Assembly (NCBI GenBank): GCA_030704615.1
Contig: CM060732.1
Coordinates: 23,808,001 to 23,872,000, forward strand
From: Takakia lepidozioides
Taxonomy: Eukaryota > Streptophyta > Takakiopsida > Takakiales > Takakiaceae
Length of the DNA: 64,000 nt
Direction of reading: 5' to 3'
Program-made: the position numbers and the translations under genes
Part shown: positions 57,801 through 64,000 of the stretch, piece by piece
How the letters are laid out: each line of letters starts with the position of its first letter
Position numbering within the stretch: position 1 is the stretch's first letter
Notes under the pieces: generated by a model
Database searches by the model: none
What the model was told of the DNA's origin: nothing
Seen by the model: only the letters and a program-made list of their open reading frames with translations

Positions 57801-60800
57801 GCCCATGTGAGGTGCCCTTGGAGTCCTGTATTTCCAGCAGTAGATCATCCCCTGAGGTCTCTGGGAGGCTGCAGGATCCAATGTACACGTAATTCAAAAG
57901 ACATGATAAGAACACCAAATTCTCACCAATGTCAACCTCACGTGCAATGAAGCAGACGAACCACACATGTCAGTCAACAGGGTTGCTGTAGTACATACAA
58001 TACTGAGGTGTCGCTAGATCCAGGCTGCATGCGCACAGCATCTTCCTCAGGTGAGCTTTTCAAACGCAGCACACACGAGAAGCTCTCTGCAGCACCACAC
58101 GTTTGAATCCATCATCAACTTAATCACAAACTACAGCGTAACCATTCCATCATAACCTACTAACTCAAGCTACCGGCATCCGAATAATATTGATACAGTT
58201 CACGAACAACTGATCTTATGGTACAAGCACCAGAGAACCAAATGTCACAAGTGCCTTCCACCTCTAACTTTCACAAATTGAAACTAGCCCAATGCTGCAA
58301 CCTCCATGCACACTAGAGACAAGCTCCATCCACTGTGCTCTACATCCGACAGGAAAGTTGATTCAGCATGCACAGGCCTTATAATTGCTCTCCAGCCTGT
58401 AAGGCTAACTGGATGCAGGCAGCTAGCAGTAGTCTGCATGGTCAACCAAGCAGGCACCTGACGACTACAAAAGATTGCGGCAAGAAAAACATGACAAATC
58501 TACCCCAGAATGTCCAGCACCTTACCACAAACGAAAAATGAAGATAAGAGAGAACTGGAAACAGGGGAGACCTTGTGGAGCTTCAGCAAGGGCACTATGG
58601 CGGAGGCTGTTGACCTTGTCCTTGAGAATTCCAGACACCTGGCGTACATACTGGGCACCAGCATTGACATAGGCCAGGCTGCGCTGGGATGACGAGGAGG
58701 TGGAGCGCACAGCCGATTTGGGAATAAATCGGAGCTTTCTCACTGCGGCCCATCCCGTCAAAAAGGGCGACCGTTTGTTAGCACTTTCCTTCCCCTCAAG
58801 GTCCCGGCCAGTAGGAGCAGGGTCCACCGACGCGAAGCTCCGTCTCAACGGCTGCTTTGTCAATATCTTCACTTTCCGCACTGCTCCCCACCCAGAAAAC
58901 ATGGGCTGGTCAGCCTTTACCCATCCCAGACCCCATTTTGTGGGGTAGGTTATGGTAGGGACCTGTCCTCTTCTCCCTTTATTTTTGAGGAGCCTACGGC
59001 AACGTCTTATGAGTATGTTCACTCTTCATGAGGCGGACAGTCTTTGGGCACTGTTTGGGGATTCATGTCCTTTGGTTTCTGTTCATCCTACTATGTCCCA
59101 TGGGGCCTATGGGCCTTGTGTGGCCACAGTAGTTTTCACTTTCTTTCTATTCCAGAGAGCTTACAACGGAGCAGAAGGATTTGAAATTCAAGCAACTTGC
59201 AACAAGTATGGGTACCATATCAAGTATGCCAGTCAAAACCTGGTGCAATAGGAGATAACATGGATCAAAGTACCTACAGCAGATCAAGATGATAATCGTG
59301 GGCAGGTTGTTACCTTGCACCTTGACCCTGCCAATTGTGCGCTTAGGCTTTGTTGTAGCACTTGCATCAGCATCCTCACTTGCTCCCTCCATCTTACCTT
59401 CCTCATGTGGCTGCAACAATATGCGTTGTAACCTGTGTTCCCACCTTTTTCCCTCAGGTTCTCGGACACTTCTTGCCTAACTCCAACTGAAAATATACCC
59501 AATTCCACCAGCTGGCCACTCCCAGTTGATATTGGTGGTGAGGCATATCTGGCTCAAGTACCCTCCTACATCCAGTACAACTCTCCAAGAGACTCGCAAG
59601 GTTTACAATCACCCACCAAGAAAACCTCAATACATCTGTGAGGAGCTGTAGAGTCTCAGTCTGAAAATGTGGATAGGACATCTCTGGCACCTCATAACAG
59701 GACAATGAGGAAAAGAGGCAGGCTGAAGAATGCTACCCAAAGCAGTCTCGAAGGAGGGAGCACTCGTCTTGAAGAAATTCGGGAGCCTCCATACATCCAC
59801 GGGCCCAGGCCCGCAGACAAAGCCGGACACAAGCATCATACGCTAGCACTGCCTGCCAAGCTGCTTGCCCACTATCATCCCCCCCAGTTTGATTTGTCAG
59901 TGTGACCATAACAGCGAGATGTTTCATTCCTCAACTTGCAAAAGGAAAAAATCACGTTTGGTGTCCTACATACGAACCCTGATGATATCTAGTTTAAACC
60001 AACTGCCTTCAAGTTCAGACGTAACCAGATTTTATGAGGACAAAAAGAGATTAAAACATTGTAGATAACCAGGAATAATATAGTCCATGAGGTAGGTACT
60101 ACACCATCACAAGATGAAACCAAAGAAAAGCAATTGAAATAGTGTTTGTCAAAAGCTGCTTCAAGAAGATACCAAATGAAATGCACTTACATCCTGAGTT
60201 TAAAGGTTGAGTCCAACCTGGGATAGACAGGAGGCATAAGAGGCATGGAAGTGGCTGTATTTCTCGATGAAAGGCCCACCTCCTCCCCTCCCCTAGTTGA
60301 TACTGACCTGCCAACCATGCCTCTTTCTCATATAAATGCATGCCACTTTCCACCTCCTAATTCTCCAGAACTTCTTCCATACACCCAGAACTCGGCCAAT
60401 CTGAGTCTGTCCCAGTACATTCCTTATTGCTCCTCACCTCTTGTTCTACCATATCCTATTGGCGTTACGGGCCTTCCAGCGTATTGTTGTAGCTATATTC
60501 TACTTCACCCTCTCTGCGCATGCAGTGGGTTTCTTTTCTGGCTCTCTTGTTTTTCCATTTTGTCCCATAAGCTTTTTGAGCTTTCCACGGACGTTATAAA
60601 GTACCATTTCATTTCTTCTTTCCTTCCTTCCCTTCTCTGTCTCTCGGACTACATTTGAATACAGAACTTCTTTATTTCCGTCTTCATTCCTTCTCTCGCT
60701 CTCTTTTGAGAACCCCAGTGGACACAATAGCATGCTCCTTTTCTATACACACAAAATATCCATTAAAACCAGCAGACTGTAGCCTCCTCCCTCCAACAAG

Positions 60801-63800
60801 GATACTAGCTCCCTCACCCCGCTGCATAGCCGTTTGAAGAAGACAAAATGCAAGTGAAGTGTTAAAAACAAGTCTCACCTCACACTTGGTTCGCAGGGCT
60901 TGAGAGACTCGCTGTGTTGCTTTAGATCCGTTTCAAAACTGAAGGCAGTGAGCGATGAGAAGGTGGGGGTTGGGGGGGGAACCTCAGGTTGGTCCAGTAC
61001 CATCCCAGCAAACATGGGTGGCGCACTTGGCGGTACACTCTCTGACTGACTGTGCCGCAGCATCTCTGCCCTTTCCTTCCTTACCGGTTTTTCCTGCCAT
61101 CCACCACTCATCTATTGGTGTCCTTGAACAACTCTACTTCTCAACTATTTCCTTTGAATGAGAATATTAGACAAAAAAACATGCTGGGTACCCCCAATTG
61201 CTGTTTTGGGCCACTAGGGTTCTCTTGCAGGTTACAGTTTATGTTTTACTATAGTTTCAGCAGCCGGAGGATTGCGTAAAATACGAAAGATTCTTGTAAT
61301 TAACTCTGTTATGAAAATCTTTCGAAGTTATAGACTAGTTAATTCCTACAAATGCATATTGAGAATCATTGAAGTTTGCCAAACTAAGCCTTTGTTGTTC
61401 TCATTACCCTTTATCTTGAGACAATTCTCAATCACATGAGCCACCATTAGCACGAGAAGTGTGCTACAAATAGTGTCAGACAAGGACTAGGCTCAATAAG
61501 TCTCAGGGCAGAAAGGAAACTTGTTAAAGCATCAAAAAGGCTGAAAAAGCGAAGGAAACACCAGAATAGTCTTAAGCTTTGAAAAAGTTACAGTTGCATA
61601 GTGAATAACTCGTACATGAAGCCCAGAAGGCACCTGGAATTGCAAGTCGGACTCAGACACCCATGGTCGTGCAGGTGCTTGGGTGGCAGCATCCTTGTCC
61701 AGTGCACTGTTTGGCCTTGCCTGCATGACCCCCAATAGCTGGTTACCTTCCTTCAGAGTTGCATACAATCCCTAGTTATGGTTGCAGCCACCAGTTCAAT
61801 GGTAGGTTCTGAAGAAGGGACTGAAGAAATGAAATGAAGTGGTACTTTATGCCGTCCGTGGGAAGTTAAAAGGCTGAAGAAAGAAACTCGAGAACTTGCA
61901 GGACAAGTGGCAAGAAGAAGTTTGTCTTCACCCTGCAATGTCTTGGCACATGGCATTTGCATGGGCACACACACACACACTCTCTCTCTCTCCCTCCTTC
62001 CCATGGACATTTATAAAGATGTTCTTTCTTTCTTTCATTTTTTTTTCCTCTCCAGTACATGCATTATCAGCTACAATACAGAGAGGCTTCCAAACACATG
62101 CAGGAGAAACAGCACACCTCATGAGCAGTAGCATGCATGGAATGGGAATCATGGCCCGTGCTAGCAGGGTCTATAGCAATCTGAGGATAGCCAGCCTTGC
62201 TTTGCACATGACTACGATAAGGTACAGAGTCTGTCGCTTCCTCCTCATCTGCCGTGTCATCATCATCAGACAATTCTGTCCCTGAGGAGAACTGTCTGCC
62301 TTGAAATGCCTGCATCTCACATAAGTCACCCCTCTCTGTCATATCCTCTCGCCCAGTTTCCGAGAAGTATCTCCCACTTCCAGTGTAGGCCGCTTGCAAA
62401 TCGAAACTATCCCTTCTACCAAAACTGTCCTTGCGACCAAAGCTGTCTCTGCGACCAAACTCATCTCTTCGACCAGAACTATCTCTGCGCCCAAAGCTCT
62501 CCTTGCGAAAACTTTCCCGTCTTCCAAAGCTCTCCCGCCTGGAGATGGGCAGATGTCGGTCATAATAGTCCTCCACTTCAATTGGCTCTGCTTTCAGGGA
62601 GTTCCCTTTACCCAATTGTGCCTCTTTCATGTCATTATCTCGCTCATGTAACTGGCTAACAGTCTCAGAAGGGTAATCTGGGGCACTGTGAGGAGGAGGG
62701 CTTCCTGAAGGAGATGAATCGGGAGAGTAAAGGCCAGACTCCTGCTCCTCGCCAGAATCGTAGTCATCTTGGGTGGGATTGCCTGCAGAGATGGATCCCA
62801 CACTCTCTTCCAAGTCGTCGCTAATGTTTGTGGTGTGGTCAGATGAAAAGGGAGGCCTCAACAAGCCTGAGTGAATGTGTACATGTGGCAGTTGTGAAGG
62901 GGGCAACCCCCACCCTTTGCCTGGCATCCGTACAGCTGAGAAGGCATGGTCTCGCGTAATGTCAGGGCTGCCTTTCCCTGATGTTGGCGCACTTGCGGTT
63001 CTTGCTTGTTCCTGCCCCTCCAGCACCTACCATTAGTTCTCGCCAACAAAGCCAGATGTAGGTCAAGGGCTACACTGGCTACAACAAGCTGCCTCCATCC
63101 CTCCCTCAGATACTTCTTGCTCTTCAATCTCATGGACGATCCATCTTGAGTTTACAATCATCACAAGAATGTCTATAGTTTGCAATGAGCAAACATTAAT
63201 CTGTCTTTCTCTCTGAATGAAGAGTTCACTCTTCAGACATCCCTTGAGCTTCCGTTCCTTTTGTGGCCCTTCTCTCTTCTGGTTTTGTTCATCTTTTCCC
63301 ATAAGCTCTTTCAGCTTCTCACAGCCATTGTAAAGTACCATTTCATTTCTCTTTGCCTACCTCGTTTCCAATATGCAATGCCAGCTAATTTGTCCAAACC
63401 ACATGTGCCCCAGTAGTAGGGCTTTCAAACTCGCTGGACGTAATGTTATCTTTCACTGCCAAGAATCTTCGGAGCGAAGAATAACTTCCAAAGCTGTTCT
63501 TCACTCGCAATAACTGTTGATACAAGGAGAAGGACAGTATCTGCATTCCCGGTCTTGTGTTCCATCTCTTTTACGTGTCCCTCTTCAAATGCAACATTGC
63601 TAATTGTCCTTGACTGCAATGTCCAGAACGAGACTAATCCTAAGCTTGTGCCCTTCATATATTACAAATGTCACCGTCCCATACACACTAGGATTATAAC
63701 CACCTTTCGACAGAGTAGAGGCTCTGTCTCTCTCTCTTTCTCCCTCGCTCCCTCTAAGCTCGGCATTTTGCAATGCCACTCCGATTGGACAGGCAATGCC

Positions 63801-63971
63801 GAAATGCCTTCCGTTTACTTCTCTTCAAGGCCTCTGTGGCTGTATCTCTCTCACGTCCGAGAGTCCTATGCATTGTGAAGCAGCATTGCAAGAAGAGTCA
63901 GCGACAAAGTAAGAAAAAAACACCTTGCGAACCCACTGAAGAGCGTTGTTGTCCAGTCCGTCCGTAAACAT
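51892..63971 (-). CDS. Large conserved plant protein of the At4g24610/At5g65440 family (C2-like plus helical C-terminal region)
   Basis: The protein starts MFTDGLDNNALQWVRK (63971-63924), as family members do, and ends SLFFY at 51892. Exons (minus): 63971-63924, 63026-62118, 61771-61616, 61111-60879, 59871-59737, 59432-59314 or 59321, uncertain 59260-59150, about 58970-58572, 58086-58004, 57868-57763, 57172-57059, 56769-56606, 56452-56335, 56035-55811, 55071-54881, 54715-54547, 54442-54337, 54202-54065, 53770-53606, 53280-53068, 52790-52596, 52323-52252, 52050-51892. Landmarks are WQAVLAYDACVRLCLRAW, SGDDLLLEIQDSKG with EPEHECVGKVQLF (C2-like), VFENYKSLDETSPSG, KGGVDAKDLFHLYI, LDTLRPKIEAQMKAW and VAVCRGYWDRMAR. 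The function is unknown to me. A C2-plus-helical layout hints at a membrane-tethering role. Most phases agree, but the 58004/57868 junction does not, and exon 54715-54547 has one extra base. Confidence 0.9.
53491..53580 (+). repeat. Repeat family A, tail copy in an intron
   Basis: It contains cccataagctctttgagctt followed by tctgcggacgttataaagtt and a CATTTCATCTC end. It lies in the intron between exons 53770-53606 and 53280-53068, antisense to that gene. Confidence 0.8.
55409..55735 (+). repeat. Repeat family A, long copy with conserved short frame
   Basis: The copy encodes FRGTQSLTEVFHYEDQKCSA, then AYLHEALTLTQSLEQ and a stop near 55519. The tail follows with ataagctctttgagctttcc and gcggccgttataaagtacta, then a second shorter tail at 55690-55730. 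It sits in the intron between exons 55811 and 55071 of the large minus-strand gene. Confidence 0.85.
57425..57690 (-). repeat. Repeat family A, inverted long copy with tripled tail motif
   Basis: On the minus strand it reads gatcagaaatgcttggcagt, then cctgcacgaggcactcaccc, then the tail cataagctctatgagctttc. The terminal motif TCCGCGGACGTTATA is repeated three times with small changes before the TTTCATTTC end. It lies in the intron after exon 57763. Confidence 0.8.
60555..60640 (+). repeat. Repeat family A, tail copy
   Basis: It contains gtcccataagctttttgagc, then tttccacggacgttataaag and taccatttcatttc. It is intronic in the large minus-strand gene. Confidence 0.8.
61828..61872 (-). repeat. 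Repeat family A, short inverted tail
   Basis: The minus strand reads cttcccacggacggcataaa followed by gtaccacttcatttcatttc. Only the last 45 bases of the family are present. Confidence 0.65.
62403..62540 (-). repeat. Coding repeat of RRxSFG units
   Basis: Within the second exon of the large minus-strand gene, eight hexapeptide units of the form R-R/K-D/E-S-F-G follow one another (RRESFG, RRDSSG, RRDEFG, RKDSFG and similar). The DNA is an 18-bp tandem repeat. Most units contain R-R-x-S, a minimal site for basophilic kinases. Confidence 0.9.
63280..63355 (+). repeat. Repeat family A, tail copy in the first intron
   Basis: It contains cccataagctctttcagctt, then ctcacagccattgtaaagta and ccatttcatttct, in the first intron of the large minus-strand gene. 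Confidence 0.75.
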
Positions 63972-64000
63972 CGCTGCTCCTCACTTCGTCTTCACATCCC

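Overview
This window is nuclear DNA from a land plant. It holds several intron-rich plant genes with GT-AG introns, and about 30 kb of nested, decayed transposons. A canonical-order DNMT3-like cytosine methyltransferase relic and many PPR-type fragments suggest a seed-free or gymnosperm lineage rather than a flowering plant, since angiosperms lack canonical DNMT3. A lycophyte or fern is my guess. The species cannot be fixed from the sequence alone.

Layout. Positions 1-7010 are a decayed CACTA (En/Spm) element with a tnp2-type transposase, its DUF4218-like C-terminal part and a subterminal array of AGTGGTT/AACCACT motifs, ending in TAGTG at 7010. Positions 7131-8080 (minus) hold a broken DNMT3-like methyltransferase. 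Positions 8500-12010 hold a tandem array of PPR fragments and duplicated relics joined to a dispersed repeat called family A here. Positions 12613-14386 (minus) hold a broken retrotransposon gag. Positions 15.5-29.4 kb have no convincing gene. They contain a hAT-type MITE with a perfect target duplication, a Mutator-type MITE with 82-bp terminal repeats, tRNA-derived SINEs, GGGTCC-rich elements, minisatellites and a diverged satellite.

Positions 29719-63971 are the gene-rich half. In order: a complete 21-exon plasma-membrane H+-ATPase (963 residues, one GC-AG intron, C-terminal YTV); a family-16 lysine-type methyltransferase; a secreted or membrane-anchored beta-propeller (SMP-30/strictosidine-synthase-like) protein; an intronless two-domain trihelix transcription factor (minus); and a 12-kb gene (minus) of the large conserved plant family represented by Arabidopsis At4g24610/At5g65440, readable from its first ATG to its stop. 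That last gene has one apparent 1-nt frameshift in a conserved exon, and several family A copies sit in its introns.

The genes do not form an operon or an obvious pathway; they are ordinary neighbouring plant genes. The most unusual material is the methyltransferase relic beside gag, and the family A repeat with its conserved short reading frame.
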